Shown piece by piece: positions 16,425 to 25,110 of a DNA stretch of 60,308 bases (position 1 is its first letter; every line of letters starts with the position of its first letter). Made by a program: the position numbers and the translations under genes. Below the pieces are notes generated by a model. That model made no database searches. It was not told where the DNA came from and saw only the letters and a list, made by a program, of their open reading frames with translations. The DNA lies in contig NZ_CAJVAS010000038.1 in NCBI RefSeq assembly GCF_910593845.1, positions 1 to 60,308 on the forward strand, written 5' to 3'. The DNA is from Paenibacillus solanacearum. Lineage in GTDB: Bacteria > Bacillota > Bacilli > Paenibacillales > NBRC-103111.

Positions 16425-16434
16425 GGTATCCCTC

Positions 16435-16932
16435 CTAACCTAAAAGTTCTTCTACGGTTTTACCGCGAAGCTTAGCAACCTCTTCCGCACGCTTCAGGCG
16501 TCCTAAGCCTTCCAGGGTAGCGTTAACCATGTTGATGGAGTTCGAAGATCCGAGGGACTTCGTCAAAATATCGCCAACGCCAGCCAGCTCAAGCACCGCA
16601 CGAACCGGACCGCCGGCGATAACTCCTGTACCTTTCGAAGCAGGCTTCAACAGCACGCGGCCTGCGCCAAAATGTCCAGTCACCAGGTGAGGAATTGTTG
16701 TTCCGACGATAGGAACGTGAATCAGGTTTTTCTTCGCGTCTTCGATACCTTTACGAATCGCATCAGGTACCTCGGAAGCTTTACCGATTCCAGCGCCTAC
16801 CCAACCTTTGCCGTCGCCCACGACTACGAGTGCGCTAAAGCTGAAACGACGACCGCCCTTTACGACTTTAGCTACGCGGTTAATATGAACGACTTTTTCA
16901 GTCAGTTCTAAAGTATTGGGATCAATACGCAA
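16435..16932 (-). CDS. rpsE: 30S ribosomal protein S5
   Basis: 165 residues. VVHINRVAKVVKGGRRFSFS and the double-stranded-RNA-binding-like N-terminal domain identify S5, which with S4 and S12 sets decoding accuracy. The loop of the spectinomycin site (KVVKGG) is normal. It is followed by rpmD after 10 nt. Confidence 0.98.
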   Translation of the reverse strand: MRIDPNTLELTEKVVHINRVAKVVKGGRRFSFSALVVVGDGKGWVGAGIGKASEVPDAIRKGIEDAKKNLIHVPIVGTTIPHLVTGHFGAGRVLLKPASKGTGVIAGGPVRAVLELAGVGDILTKSLGSSNSINMVNATLEGLGRLKRAEEVAKLRGKTVEELLG

Positions 16933-16961
16933 GTCCTTTACCTCCTTGTTTCATAGATTGA

Positions 16962-17327
16962 TTAGAATTCAAGACCTGCTTCACGAGCAGCGTCTGCGAG
17001 TGCCTTTACTCGGCCGTGATACAAATATCCGCCGCGGTCAAATACCACTTGGGTCACGCCGGCTTTTTTAGCGCGCTCTGCGATCAATGCGCCAACTTTC
17101 GTAGCCGCGTCAACGTTGCCGCCATTGCCGACTTCATTCAATTCTTTGTCTTGCGTCGATGCTGCAGCGATCGTTACGCCTTGAACGTCGTCGATCAGTT
17201 GAGCATACATATGTTTGGAAGAACGGAAAATGTTGAGGCGTGGACGCTCAGTCGTTCCTTGAATTTTTTTGCGAACGCGAAGATGTCTCTTCAGACGCGC
17301 TTTATTTTTATCGCCTTTGGTAATCAT
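16962..17327 (-). CDS. rplR: 50S ribosomal protein L18
   Basis: 121 residues from ATG 17327 (MITKGDKNKARLKRH). A GTG at 17339 would add four residues, but it overlaps the Shine-Dalgarno AAAGGAG. L18 binds 5S rRNA together with L5. VFDRGGYLYHGRVKALADAA at the C terminus is typical. Confidence 0.97.
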   Translation of the reverse strand: MITKGDKNKARLKRHLRVRKKIQGTTERPRLNIFRSSKHMYAQLIDDVQGVTIAAASTQDKELNEVGNGGNVDAATKVGALIAERAKKAGVTQVVFDRGGYLYHGRVKALADAAREAGLEF

Positions 17328-17386
17328 TCCAGGGTTCACTCCTTTCGAGTTGGTTCCGAATCAGAAGGCTAAGCCGTTACGCCGCC

Positions 17387-17929
17387 TTACTTCTTCTTAC
17401 CGGCTTTACCTTCTTTACGAAGAATACGCTCGCCTTCGTACTTGATCCCTTTGCCTTTATACGGTTCAGGCTCACGTACGGAACGAACTTTTGCAGCTGT
17501 TGCGCCGACCAATTCTTTATCGATCCCTTTAACGATGATCTTGGTGTTGGTAGGAACTTCGAATTCGATGCCGTTCTCTGGCTCGATCTCAACCGGGTGG
17601 GAATACCCAACGTTCAGCACCAGCTTATTGCCGGTTTTGTTCGCACGGTAACCTACGCCAACAAGTTCAAGGTTTTTTACGAATCCATCAGTTACGCCGC
17701 TAACCATGTTTTGTACTACACTGCGCGTAGTACCGTGCAGGGAGCGGTGCAATTTATTGTCGGAAGGGCGTTCTACAGTCAGAACACTATCCTCAACGCT
17801 AACCTTCATATCTTTGTGCAACTCACGGCTCAAAGTACCTTTAGGACCTTTTACCGTAATTAATGTATTTTCTAAAGTCACGTTTACTCCGCTTGGGATC
17901 GTGATAGGCTTTCGGCCAATACGGGACAT
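17387..17929 (-). CDS. rplF: 50S ribosomal protein L6
   Basis: 180 residues from ATG 17929 (MSRIGRKPITIP), with GGAGG 8 nt upstream. A GTG three codons earlier overlaps that site. L6 has two similar RNA-binding domains. EPYKGKGIKYEGE near the C terminus is the family signature. It is 32 nt from rpsH. Confidence 0.98.
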   Translation of the reverse strand: MSRIGRKPITIPSGVNVTLENTLITVKGPKGTLSRELHKDMKVSVEDSVLTVERPSDNKLHRSLHGTTRSVVQNMVSGVTDGFVKNLELVGVGYRANKTGNKLVLNVGYSHPVEIEPENGIEFEVPTNTKIIVKGIDKELVGATAAKVRSVREPEPYKGKGIKYEGERILRKEGKAGKKK

Positions 17930-17961
17930 GTTGTGCACCTCCGTTCATTAAAAATCAGTAA

Positions 17962-18360
17962 TTACCAAACGTAGCAGATGACTTCTCCGCCAGCTTTGGA
18001 TTGACGAGCTTCTTTATCCGTCATAACCCCTTTGGAGGTGGACAGGATTGCGATGCCGAGACCGCCGAGTACGCGCGGAACCTCTTGGCTTTTTGCATAA
18101 ACGCGCAGGCCAGGCTTGCTGATTCTTTTCAAACCGGTAATAACGCGCTCTTGGTTCGCACCATATTTCAGGAACAAGCGGATAATGCCTTGCTTGTTAT
18201 CTTCGATATATTCAGCGTCACGGATAAAGCCTTCCTTCTTCAAGATTTCAGCGATTTCGCGCTTAACCTTCGAAGCCGGAATTTCCACAGTTTCGTGACG
18301 AACAACGTTAGCGTTGCGAATACGTGTAAGCATATCTGCAATTGGATCGGACATAACCAT
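17962..18360 (-). CDS. rpsH: 30S ribosomal protein S8
   Basis: 132 residues, the B. subtilis length. MVMSDPIADMLTRIRNAN and GLGIAILSTSKGVMTDKEAR are signatures. S8 binds helix 21 of 16S rRNA. In E. coli it represses the spc operon by binding mRNA near rplE, and I cannot tell whether that happens here. Confidence 0.98.
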   Translation of the reverse strand: MVMSDPIADMLTRIRNANVVRHETVEIPASKVKREIAEILKKEGFIRDAEYIEDNKQGIIRLFLKYGANQERVITGLKRISKPGLRVYAKSQEVPRVLGGLGIAILSTSKGVMTDKEARQSKAGGEVICYVW

Positions 18361-18393
18361 GTAATGTAAACCTCCTTCCCGAAACTTTAGGTT

Positions 18394-18579
18394 TTACCAG
18401 CTTGCTTTTTTTACGCCAGGAATCTGGCCTTTGTATGCCAATTCGCGGAAGCAAATTCTGCAAATTTTAAACTTGCGAAGAACTGAGTGAGGACGACCGC
18501 AGCGCTCGCAGCGTGTGTAAGCCTGCACCTTGAATTTTGGAGGACGCTGCTGCTTAATCTTCATCGAAGTTTTTGCCAC
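18394..18579 (-). CDS. rpsN: 30S ribosomal protein S14, zinc-binding type
   Basis: 61 residues with two CxxC pairs (Cys24, Cys27, Cys40, Cys43), the short zinc-ribbon (C+, type Z) S14. GTG start with AGGAGG about a dozen bases upstream. Directly before that site is a hairpin of the same family as the repeats before rpmJ. Confidence 0.97.
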   Translation of the reverse strand: MAKTSMKIKQQRPPKFKVQAYTRCERCGRPHSVLRKFKICRICFRELAYKGQIPGVKKASW

Positions 18580-18592
18580 TTTTGGTTTACAC

Positions 18593-18625
18593 CTCCTGGG
18601 AGTTTCCCACGGAAACTTGCTTCAT
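18593..18625 (-). repeat. Hairpin element before rpsN (same family as rpmJ repeats)
   Basis: The minus strand reads GAAGCAAGTTTCC, loop GTG, GGAAACTCCCAGGAGG. The stem GTTTCC/GGAAAC differs from the rpmJ copies by a compensatory T-A to C-G change. A second hairpin, ACTTGCT/AGCAAGT, overlaps it upstream. Confidence 0.65.
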
Positions 18626-18637
18626 GAGCAAGTGCCC

Positions 18638-19180
18638 TTATTTTACAAACGGCATACCTAATTGATTCAAAAGCTCACGGGACTCTTCATCCGTTTTTGC
18701 TGTAGTCACGATAACGATATCCATACCGCGCACTTTATCCACTTTGTCGTACTCAACTTCCGGGAAGATGAGCTGTTCTTTCAAACCAAGCGTGTAGTTG
18801 CCGCGGCCATCGAATGCTTTCGCGGAAACGCCACGGAAGTCACGTACGCGTGGAAGTGCAACGTTGAACAGTTTATCAAGGAATTGATACATACGCTCGC
18901 CGCGAAGTGTTACCTTCACGCCGATTGGCATATTTTCACGCAGTTTAAACCCTGCGATCGATTTTTTCGCTCTGGTGATAACCGGCTTTTGACCGGAAAT
19001 CAGCTGCAGGTCTTGAACCGCCGTATCGAGAACTTTGGAGTTGGATACCGCTTCGCCCACACCCATGTTAATAACAACTTTCTCGATCTTCGGAACTTGC
19101 ATTACCGTCGTGTAGTTAAACTTCTGCATCAACGCAGGAGTGATTTCGTTCAGAAAACGATCTTTCATTCTTGCTGCCAT
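18638..19180 (-). CDS. rplE: 50S ribosomal protein L5
   Basis: 180 residues. KIEKVVINMGVGEAV and GISAFKL-like segments (here SIAGFKLRENMPIG) identify L5, which binds 5S rRNA and contacts P-site tRNA. It follows rplX by 31 nt. Confidence 0.98.
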   Translation of the reverse strand: MAARMKDRFLNEITPALMQKFNYTTVMQVPKIEKVVINMGVGEAVSNSKVLDTAVQDLQLISGQKPVITRAKKSIAGFKLRENMPIGVKVTLRGERMYQFLDKLFNVALPRVRDFRGVSAKAFDGRGNYTLGLKEQLIFPEVEYDKVDKVRGMDIVIVTTAKTDEESRELLNQLGMPFVK

Positions 19181-19211
19181 CGTTCATGTACCTCCTTTCT
19201 TACTTTTGCGA

Positions 19212-19565
19212 TTAATCGATAACCTCGCCGGATTTTTTCGCGACGCGGACTTTTTTGCCGTTCTCAAGCACTTTGTAACCGACGCGTGTAGGCTGGCCGC
19301 TCTTCGGATCGATCAGCATCACGTTGGATACATGAATCGGAGCCTCTTGCGTAATGATGCCGCCTTGCGGATTTTGTTGGGAAGGCTTCGTGTGCTTCTT
19401 CACCAGGTTTACACCTTCGATCAGCACACGGTTTTCGCGAGGGAATGCTGCGATGACGCGGCCTTTTTTCCCTTTGTCCTTACCTGTGATAACAAAAACC
19501 GTATCGTCTTTTTTCACATGCAATTTATTGTTATGGGACTCGAGTTTCTTCGGTTGTTTTGGCAT
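19212..19565 (-). CDS. rplX: 50S ribosomal protein L24
   Basis: 117 residues with a KOW motif, VFVITGKDKGKKGRVI (about 24-39). About a dozen more N-terminal residues (MPKQPKKLESHNN) than the B. subtilis protein as I recall it. An alternative inner start is not obvious because GAGGTG is well placed for ATG 19565. L24 nucleates 50S assembly. Confidence 0.96.
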   Translation of the reverse strand: MPKQPKKLESHNNKLHVKKDDTVFVITGKDKGKKGRVIAAFPRENRVLIEGVNLVKKHTKPSQQNPQGGIITQEAPIHVSNVMLIDPKSGQPTRVGYKVLENGKKVRVAKKSGEVID

Positions 19566-19573
19566 TTCGTTTA

Positions 19574-19602
19574 CACCTCAGCTTTCATAAGAAAACTTAT
19601 TG
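19574..19602 (-). repeat. Hairpin element before rplX (weaker member of the rpmJ/rpsN family)
   Basis: The minus strand reads AATAAGTTTTC, TTAT, GAAAGCTGAGGTGTAAACG and then the start region. The stem position and the GGTGTAAAC after it match the element before rpsN. The 3' half of the stem is imperfect. Confidence 0.45.
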
Positions 19603-19612
19603 ATTTCCTAAC

Positions 19613-19981
19613 TTAGATAACCTCAGGAGCCAGAGAAACAATCTTCATGAAGTCTCTGTCGCGAAGTTCGCGTGCTACCGGTCCAAAGATACGCGTGCCG
19701 CGAGGGCTCTTGTCTTCTTTCACGATAACCGCTGCATTCTCATCAAAGCTGATGTAGGATCCGTCCTTACGACGAGCACCGCGTCTCGTGCGCACCACTA
19801 CCGCTTTAACTACGTCACCTTTTTTGACAACGCCACCTGGTGTTGCTTCTTTCACGGAGCAAACGATCAGATCACCGATGTTTGCAGTACGACGACCCGT
19901 ACCACCTAACACGCGGATACACATAAGCGACTTTGCGCCGGAGTTGTCAGCTACCTTCAATCGAGTAAATGGTTGAATCAT
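19613..19981 (-). CDS. rplN: 50S ribosomal protein L14
   Basis: 122 residues, the standard length. MIQPFTRLKVADNSGAKSLM and RIFGPVARELRDRDFMKIVS are signatures. L14 sits at the subunit interface (bridges B5 and B8). 41 nt after rpsQ. Confidence 0.98.
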   Translation of the reverse strand: MIQPFTRLKVADNSGAKSLMCIRVLGGTGRRTANIGDLIVCSVKEATPGGVVKKGDVVKAVVVRTRRGARRKDGSYISFDENAAVIVKEDKSPRGTRIFGPVARELRDRDFMKIVSLAPEVI

Positions 19982-20022
19982 TGTGTATTCCCTCCTTCCA
20001 GGCTTGATACCAATTGCTTATA

Positions 20023-20286
20023 TTAAACGATAACCGCTTTTTCAACCACTTTAACCAGTCTCCAGCGCTTGTCTTTGGAGAGCGGGCGGGTTTCCATGAT
20101 TTCGACAACGTCGCCGATTTTAGCTTCATTGTTCTCATCATGCGCTTTGAACTTTTTCGTATATTTGATGCGCTTGTGGTAAAGGTCGTGTTTTTTGTAC
20201 GTTTCTACCGCAACAACGATGGTTTTGTCCATTTTGTCGCTAACGACTTTACCAAGCTGCGTTTTGCGCTCGTTGCGTTCAGCCAT
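20023..20286 (-). CDS. rpsQ: 30S ribosomal protein S17
   Basis: 87 residues from ATG 20286 (MAERNERKTQLGKVVSDKMD). The frame is open to 20310, but GGAGG 7-8 nt before 20286 and the family N terminus place the start here. S17 is an OB-fold protein that binds 16S rRNA early. Confidence 0.97.
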   Translation of the reverse strand: MAERNERKTQLGKVVSDKMDKTIVVAVETYKKHDLYHKRIKYTKKFKAHDENNEAKIGDVVEIMETRPLSKDKRWRLVKVVEKAVIV

Positions 20287-20309
20287 CAGAGATCCTCCTC
20301 TCTCATTCA

Positions 20310-20510
20310 TTAACTAGTGATTCCCAATTCTCTTTCACGCAAAACAGTTTTTGCCCGGGCAATCTCTTTGCGGACTTTTTGAATTTGTACGGGATTATCC
20401 AGTTGACCGGTAGCCAGTTGAAAACGGAGGTTAAAGAGTTGCTCTTTAAATCCGGCGACTTTTTGTTCGATCTCAGCAGTGGTTAAGTTGCGAAATTCAC
20501 TAGCTTTCAT
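20310..20510 (-). CDS. rpmC: 50S ribosomal protein L29
   Basis: 66 residues, two antiparallel helices (MKASEFRNLTTAEIEQKVAG). AGGTGG lies 8 nt before ATG 20510, and the gene overlaps the rplP coding end by 11 nt. L29 is near the polypeptide exit and helps dock SRP and trigger factor. Confidence 0.97.
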   Translation of the reverse strand: MKASEFRNLTTAEIEQKVAGFKEQLFNLRFQLATGQLDNPVQIQKVRKEIARAKTVLRERELGITS

Positions 20511-20934
20511 TTGCTTCACCACCTACTTCTTCTCTTTTCACAAACTTCGTTTTGATCGGCAGCTTGTGAGAGGCGAGACGCATAGCTTCACGGGCGATTT
20601 CTTCGCTGACACCAGCAAGTTCGAACAGAACTTTGCCCGGTTTCACGACAGCAACCCATTTTTCTACGTTACCTTTACCGCTACCCATCCGGACTTCAAG
20701 CGGCTTTTGCGTAATTGGCTTGGAAGGGAAAATCTTGATCCAAACTTTACCGCCCCGCTTAATATAACGAGTCATCGCAATACGGGCAGCTTCGATTTGA
20801 CGGTTGGTTACCCAAGCCGGCTCAAGCGCCTGCAAACCATATTCGCCGAAATGCACTTCCGCTCCGCCTTTAGCTTGACCGCGCATGTTGCCGCGGTGCT
20901 CCTTGCGGTGTTTTACACGTTTAGGAACTAACAT
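20500..20934 (-). CDS. rplP: 50S ribosomal protein L16
   Basis: 144 residues, the standard length. RVKHRKEHRGNMRGQAKGG and GSGKGNVEKWVAVVKPGK are signatures. L16 stabilises the A-site tRNA region and is a site of evernimicin-type resistance in other species. It starts 2 nt after rpsC. Confidence 0.98.
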   Translation of the reverse strand: MLVPKRVKHRKEHRGNMRGQAKGGAEVHFGEYGLQALEPAWVTNRQIEAARIAMTRYIKRGGKVWIKIFPSKPITQKPLEVRMGSGKGNVEKWVAVVKPGKVLFELAGVSEEIAREAMRLASHKLPIKTKFVKREEVGGEANES

Positions 20935-20936
20935 GA

Positions 20937-21602
20937 TTAGTTGCCTCCTTCCGTAACAGCCTTTTTCTTAGCCGTTGGAAGAACTTCGCCACGATAGATC
21001 CATACTTTAACGCCGATTCGACCGTAAGTGGTATGAGCTTCAGCTGTACCGTAGTCGATGTCTGCGCGCAATGTATGAAGTGGTACCGTACCTTCGCTAT
21101 AACCTTCCGTTCTAGCGATTTCCGCTCCGCCCAAACGACCGCTAACCGATGTTTTAATACCTTTGGCTCCGGCTCTCATCGTTCTTTGGATCGACTGTTT
21201 CAGTGCACGACGGAACGATACGCGACGCTCCAATTGTTGTGCAATGCTTTCAGCTACCAAGATCGCGTCCAGCTCGGAATGTTTTACTTCATTGATGTTG
21301 ATGTGAACTTTCTTGCCGTTCGTCAGCTTGGAAAGATAGCCGCGGATCACTTCTACTTCGGAACCGCCTTTACCGATAACCATGCCAGGCTTGGCCGTAT
21401 GAATCGTAACGTTCACGCGGTTAGCCGCACGTTCGATTTCAATGCGGGAAACTGCGGATTCTTTCAGCTTTTGTTTAAGATATTCGCGAATTTTGACATC
21501 TTCCATCAGCAAATCGCCGAAGTCTTTGCCAGCGAACCATTTGGATTCCCAGTCGCGAATAATACCAATTCTAAGTCCTACCGGGTTTACTTTCTGACCC
21601 AC
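20937..21602 (-). CDS. rpsC: 30S ribosomal protein S3
   Basis: 221 residues. A type II KH domain (VIGKGGSEVEVIRGYLSKL, about 74-92) and the C-terminal half (RTEGYSEGTVPLHTLRADID) identify S3, part of the mRNA entry channel with helicase function. GTG start with AAGGAGG upstream. Confidence 0.98.
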   Translation of the reverse strand: MGQKVNPVGLRIGIIRDWESKWFAGKDFGDLLMEDVKIREYLKQKLKESAVSRIEIERAANRVNVTIHTAKPGMVIGKGGSEVEVIRGYLSKLTNGKKVHININEVKHSELDAILVAESIAQQLERRVSFRRALKQSIQRTMRAGAKGIKTSVSGRLGGAEIARTEGYSEGTVPLHTLRADIDYGTAEAHTTYGRIGVKVWIYRGEVLPTAKKKAVTEGGN

Positions 21603-21615
21603 ACGTTATCCCTCC

Positions 21616-21951
21616 TTATTTCTCAGATACCACCAAAGTAATGTGGCTGGTACGTTTATTAATACGGCTCGCACGACCCATAGCGCGAGGACGGAATCTC
21701 TTCAAAGTCGGTCCTTGATCTACGAAAACTTGAGCAACCACCAGATTGTTTGGATCCAGGGAGTAATTGTGCTCAGCGTTTGCGATAGCCGAGTTCAACA
21801 GCTTCTCAACGATCGGGGAAGCGGCTTTCGGCGTATGGCGCAAAATCGCGATCGCTTCGCCCACTTGCTTGCCGCGGATCAAATCAACGACGAGCTGTGC
21901 CTTTCGGGGAGCAATGCGAACATATCTTACAACGGCTTTAGCTTGTTGCAT
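21616..21951 (-). CDS. rplV: 50S ribosomal protein L22
   Basis: 111 residues from ATG 21951 (MQQAKAVVRYVRIAPRKAQ), with GGAGG 8 nt upstream. The frame opens six codons earlier. The extended beta-hairpin segment (LKRFRPRAMGRASRI) lines the exit tunnel near the macrolide site and shows no insertion or deletion that I can see. Confidence 0.97.
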   Translation of the reverse strand: MQQAKAVVRYVRIAPRKAQLVVDLIRGKQVGEAIAILRHTPKAASPIVEKLLNSAIANAEHNYSLDPNNLVVAQVFVDQGPTLKRFRPRAMGRASRINKRTSHITLVVSEK

Positions 21952-21994
21952 GGATGTACCTCCTCTCATTCACTTCTAAACATGATTTCTACTC

Positions 21995-22279
21995 TTAGCG
22001 CTTGCCGGTTTTCTTATCGTCACCAGAGTGACCTTTGTATGTGCGGGTTGGAGCAAATTCACCAAGCTTATGTCCGACCATATCTTCTGTTACATAGACT
22101 GGAACATGCTTTTTGCCATCATACACTGCAAAAGTGTGGCCGATGAATTGCGGGAAAATCGTCGAACGGCGCGACCAAGTTTTGATCACTTGCTTCTTCA
22201 CACCGTCAGTACCCAATGCTTCAACTTTTTTCAAAAGATAGCCATCAACAAATGGCCCTTTTTTTAAACTGCGACCCAT
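21995..22279 (-). CDS. rpsS: 30S ribosomal protein S19
   Basis: 94 residues. GRSLKKGPFVDGYLLKKVEA and FIGHTFAVYDGKKHVPVYV are diagnostic. S19 forms a complex with S13 in the 30S head. 45 nt after rplB. Confidence 0.98.
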   Translation of the reverse strand: MGRSLKKGPFVDGYLLKKVEALGTDGVKKQVIKTWSRRSTIFPQFIGHTFAVYDGKKHVPVYVTEDMVGHKLGEFAPTRTYKGHSGDDKKTGKR

Positions 22280-22324
22280 GCTTCGTTCCTCCCTTCTTTA
22301 ACCGAAACAAGATTGACGTAGCCG

Positions 22325-23155
22325 TTACTTCGTGCGGCGACGAATAATATATTGGTTGGAAGCTTTGTTCTTCTTCCGTGTTTTGTAACCAAGCGTCGGT
22401 TTGCCCCATGGAGACATCGGAGATTTGCGTCCGATCGGAGAACGGCCTTCGCCACCACCGTGAGGGTGATCGTTCGGGTTCATGACGGAACCGCGAACTT
22501 CCGGTCTTTGACCGAGCCAACGGGAACGTCCGGCTTTACCGATTTTCACGAGCTCATAATCTTCGTTACCTACGGAACCGATCGTCGCGCGGCAAACTTT
22601 CAGGATTCTTCTCATCTCGCCAGAAGACAGACGCACGATCGCGTATTGCTCTTCTTTACCGAGAAGCTGAGCTTCCGTACCAGCTGCGCGTACCAATTGA
22701 CCGCCTTTGCCCGGTTTCAGCTCGATGTTGTGAATCACTGTACCTACCGGGATGTTTTCCATTGGAAGCGCGTTTCCGATCTTGATGTCGGCTTCCGGAC
22801 CCGATACGATTTGATCGCCAACTTTCAAGCCTTTTGGAGCGATGATGTAGCGCTTTTCGCCGTCCACATAGTGGATCAATGCGATGTTAGCGGAACGGTT
22901 CGGATCGTACTCGATTGTAGCAACGTTACCGGGTATTCCGTCTTTGTTCCGTTTGAAGTCGATAATACGGTATTTACGCTTATGTCCGCCGCCTTGGTGA
23001 CGAACCGTAATTTTACCTTGGTTGTTGCGGCCTGCTTTTTTGCTTAATGGAGCGAGCAAGCTTTTCTCCGGTGTGGATGTTGTGATTTCTTCGAATGTAG
23101 AAACCGACATCGCACGTCTTGCAGGAGACGTTGGTTTATATTTTTTGATTGGCAC
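22325..23155 (-). CDS. rplB: 50S ribosomal protein L2
   Basis: 276 residues. RGSVMNPNDHPHGGGEGR includes the conserved histidine close to the peptidyl transferase centre. L2 is needed for subunit association. It follows rplW by 30 nt. Confidence 0.98.
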   Translation of the reverse strand: MPIKKYKPTSPARRAMSVSTFEEITTSTPEKSLLAPLSKKAGRNNQGKITVRHQGGGHKRKYRIIDFKRNKDGIPGNVATIEYDPNRSANIALIHYVDGEKRYIIAPKGLKVGDQIVSGPEADIKIGNALPMENIPVGTVIHNIELKPGKGGQLVRAAGTEAQLLGKEEQYAIVRLSSGEMRRILKVCRATIGSVGNEDYELVKIGKAGRSRWLGQRPEVRGSVMNPNDHPHGGGEGRSPIGRKSPMSPWGKPTLGYKTRKKNKASNQYIIRRRTK

Positions 23156-23185
23156 GTGGATTCCCTCCTTACTTTACAAGGTGTT

Positions 23186-23476
23186 TTATACCGATTCGAA
23201 GAACTCCAGCTCTTTGCTGTCTGCGCTCAGGGTTACGATCGCTTTCTTCCATTCGGAAGTGTAACCGGAGTAACGACCATAGCGTTTCGGCTTTGCCGGC
23301 ATTCTCAGCGTGTTCACATTCGTAACTTTCACTTTAAAAATTTGCTCGATCGCTTGCTTGATTTCCGTTTTGTTCGAACGGATGTCGACTTCGAAAACGT
23401 ATTTCTTGTCGCTCATCATTTCGCTGGAACGTTCAGTAATGATCGGGCGCTTAATAAGATCGCGAGGGTTTTTCAT
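23186..23476 (-). CDS. rplW: 50S ribosomal protein L23
   Basis: 96 residues. RDLIKRPIITERSSEMM and RMPAKPKRYGRYSGY identify L23 at the tunnel exit, where trigger factor and SRP bind. The ATG overlaps the rplD stop by one base. Confidence 0.98.
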   Translation of the reverse strand: MKNPRDLIKRPIITERSSEMMSDKKYVFEVDIRSNKTEIKQAIEQIFKVKVTNVNTLRMPAKPKRYGRYSGYTSEWKKAIVTLSADSKELEFFESV

Positions 23477-24099
23477 TACGCAAACACCTCCTCTACTTTT
23501 TGCACCGCTTCTTTCGTAATGATCAGCTTGTCGTAAACCATAACATCAAGCACGTTGATTCCTTCAGCGGCTACAAACTTCACGCCAGGGATATTACGTG
23601 CGGACAATGCTACGTTCTCGTCATACGCTGCAGTCACTACCAAAGCTTTACGATCTACTTTAAGGTTATTTAAAATCGCCGCGAACTCTTTTGTCTTTGG
23701 AGCAGCCAGGGACAATGCATCGAGAACGATGATTTCGCTGGACTTCACCTTGGAAGACAACGCGGATTTGATCGCCAAACGACGAACTTTCTTAGGAAGC
23801 TTATAGGAATAGCTGCGAGGCGTAGGACCGAATACGACACCGCCGCCCTTCCATTGCGGGGAACGAATGCTACCCTGACGGGCGCGTCCTGTACCTTTTT
23901 GTTTCCAAGGTTTACGGCCACCGCCGCGAACTTCGGAACGACCTTTCGTTTTATGCGTACCGGCGCGAAGCGATGCACGTTGCATCAATACCGCTTCATT
24001 CAACACATGAAGATGCGGCTCGATTCCGAATACGGACTCGGACAGTTCGACTTCGCCGACCTGGGAACCACTAACGTTAAATACTGCTACTTTTGGCAT
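23476..24099 (-). CDS. rplD: 50S ribosomal protein L4
   Basis: 207 residues. The extended loop (GRSEVRGGGRKPWKQKGTGR) reaches the exit tunnel, next to macrolide-binding nucleotides, and is of normal length. In E. coli L4 also regulates the S10 operon. A structured leader upstream of rpsJ is present here, but the mechanism in Bacillales differs or is unknown. Confidence 0.98.
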   Translation of the reverse strand: MPKVAVFNVSGSQVGEVELSESVFGIEPHLHVLNEAVLMQRASLRAGTHKTKGRSEVRGGGRKPWKQKGTGRARQGSIRSPQWKGGGVVFGPTPRSYSYKLPKKVRRLAIKSALSSKVKSSEIIVLDALSLAAPKTKEFAAILNNLKVDRKALVVTAAYDENVALSARNIPGVKFVAAEGINVLDVMVYDKLIITKEAVQKVEEVFA

Positions 24100-24123
24100 C
24101 TGTTATCCTCCTTTCTTGCTATC

Positions 24124-24750
24124 TTACTTCTTTACCGTCGACTTCACGGTAACTACGCAATTTTTAGGACCCGGGATGGAGCCTTTGACCAGAAGCACAT
24201 TGCGCTCTGCATCAACTTTAACAACTTCGAGCTTTTGAATCGTAACCGTCTCCGTACCCATATGCCCTGGCAATTTTTTGCCTTTTGGCACGCGGTTCGC
24301 TTGAATCGAACCCATGGAACCCGGACCGCGATGATAACGGGAACCGTGAGCCATCGGACCTCTGGATTGGTTATGTCTTTTGATAACGCCTTGGAACCCT
24401 TTACCTTTGGAAGTTCCTGTTACGTCAACGAATTCTCCCTCAGCGAACAAGTCAGCTTTGATTTCCTGGCCAACTTCATAATCAGACATTTGCACGCCGC
24501 GGATTTCTTTAATGTAGCGCTTAGGTGTTGCGCCTGCTTTTTTCGCATGGCCCAACTCAGGCTTAATTGCGTTCTTTTCTTTCTTGTCAGCAAAACCGAT
24601 CTGGATGGCTTCGTATCCGTCGTTCTCCGAGTCCTTCTTCTGCAACACGGTGCAAGGACCTGCTTGGATTACCGTAACCGGAACTACCAATCCTTCAGGT
24701 GTAAATACTTGAGTCATCCCAAGTTTTTTACCTAAGATACCTTTTGTCAT
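24124..24750 (-). CDS. rplC: 50S ribosomal protein L3
   Basis: 208 residues from ATG 24750 (MTKGILGKKLGMTQVF). A GTG three codons upstream overlaps the Shine-Dalgarno GAGGTG, so it is less likely. The conserved Q-containing loop RGPMAHGSRYHRGPGSMG lies near the peptidyl transferase centre. Confidence 0.97.
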   Translation of the reverse strand: MTKGILGKKLGMTQVFTPEGLVVPVTVIQAGPCTVLQKKDSENDGYEAIQIGFADKKEKNAIKPELGHAKKAGATPKRYIKEIRGVQMSDYEVGQEIKADLFAEGEFVDVTGTSKGKGFQGVIKRHNQSRGPMAHGSRYHRGPGSMGSIQANRVPKGKKLPGHMGTETVTIQKLEVVKVDAERNVLLVKGSIPGPKNCVVTVKSTVKK

Positions 24751-24801
24751 CGTTGACACCTCTTTTCCTCTCTTGCTTGTATTTATTCACATGTGTATAT
24801 C

Positions 24802-25110
24802 TTACAGTTTGATTTCGATGTCCACACCGGACGGCAGATCCAAACGCATCAGCGCGTCAACCGTTTGCGGCGTCGGATTCACGATGTCAATCAAACGCTT
24901 GTGTGTGCGCATTTCGAATTGTTCACGCGAATCTTTGTACTTGTGAACGGCACGAAGAATCGTGATCACTTGCTTCTCAGTCGGAAGCGGAATCGGACCA
25001 GACACTCCTGCACCGGAACGCTTGGCTGTTTCCACGATCTTCTCAGCGGATTGATCCAGAACTCTGTGATCATAAGCCTTCAAACGAATACGAATCTTTT
25101 GCTTTGCCAT
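24802..25110 (-). CDS. rpsJ: 30S ribosomal protein S10
   Basis: 102 residues, the standard length. KIRIRLKAYDHRVLDQSAEK and GPIPLPTEKQVITILRA are diagnostic. The protein also acts with NusB in rRNA antitermination. It is the first gene of the S10-spc-alpha cluster, with its own promoter and a ~130-nt leader. Confidence 0.98.
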   Translation of the reverse strand: MAKQKIRIRLKAYDHRVLDQSAEKIVETAKRSGAGVSGPIPLPTEKQVITILRAVHKYKDSREQFEMRTHKRLIDIVNPTPQTVDALMRLDLPSGVDIEIKL

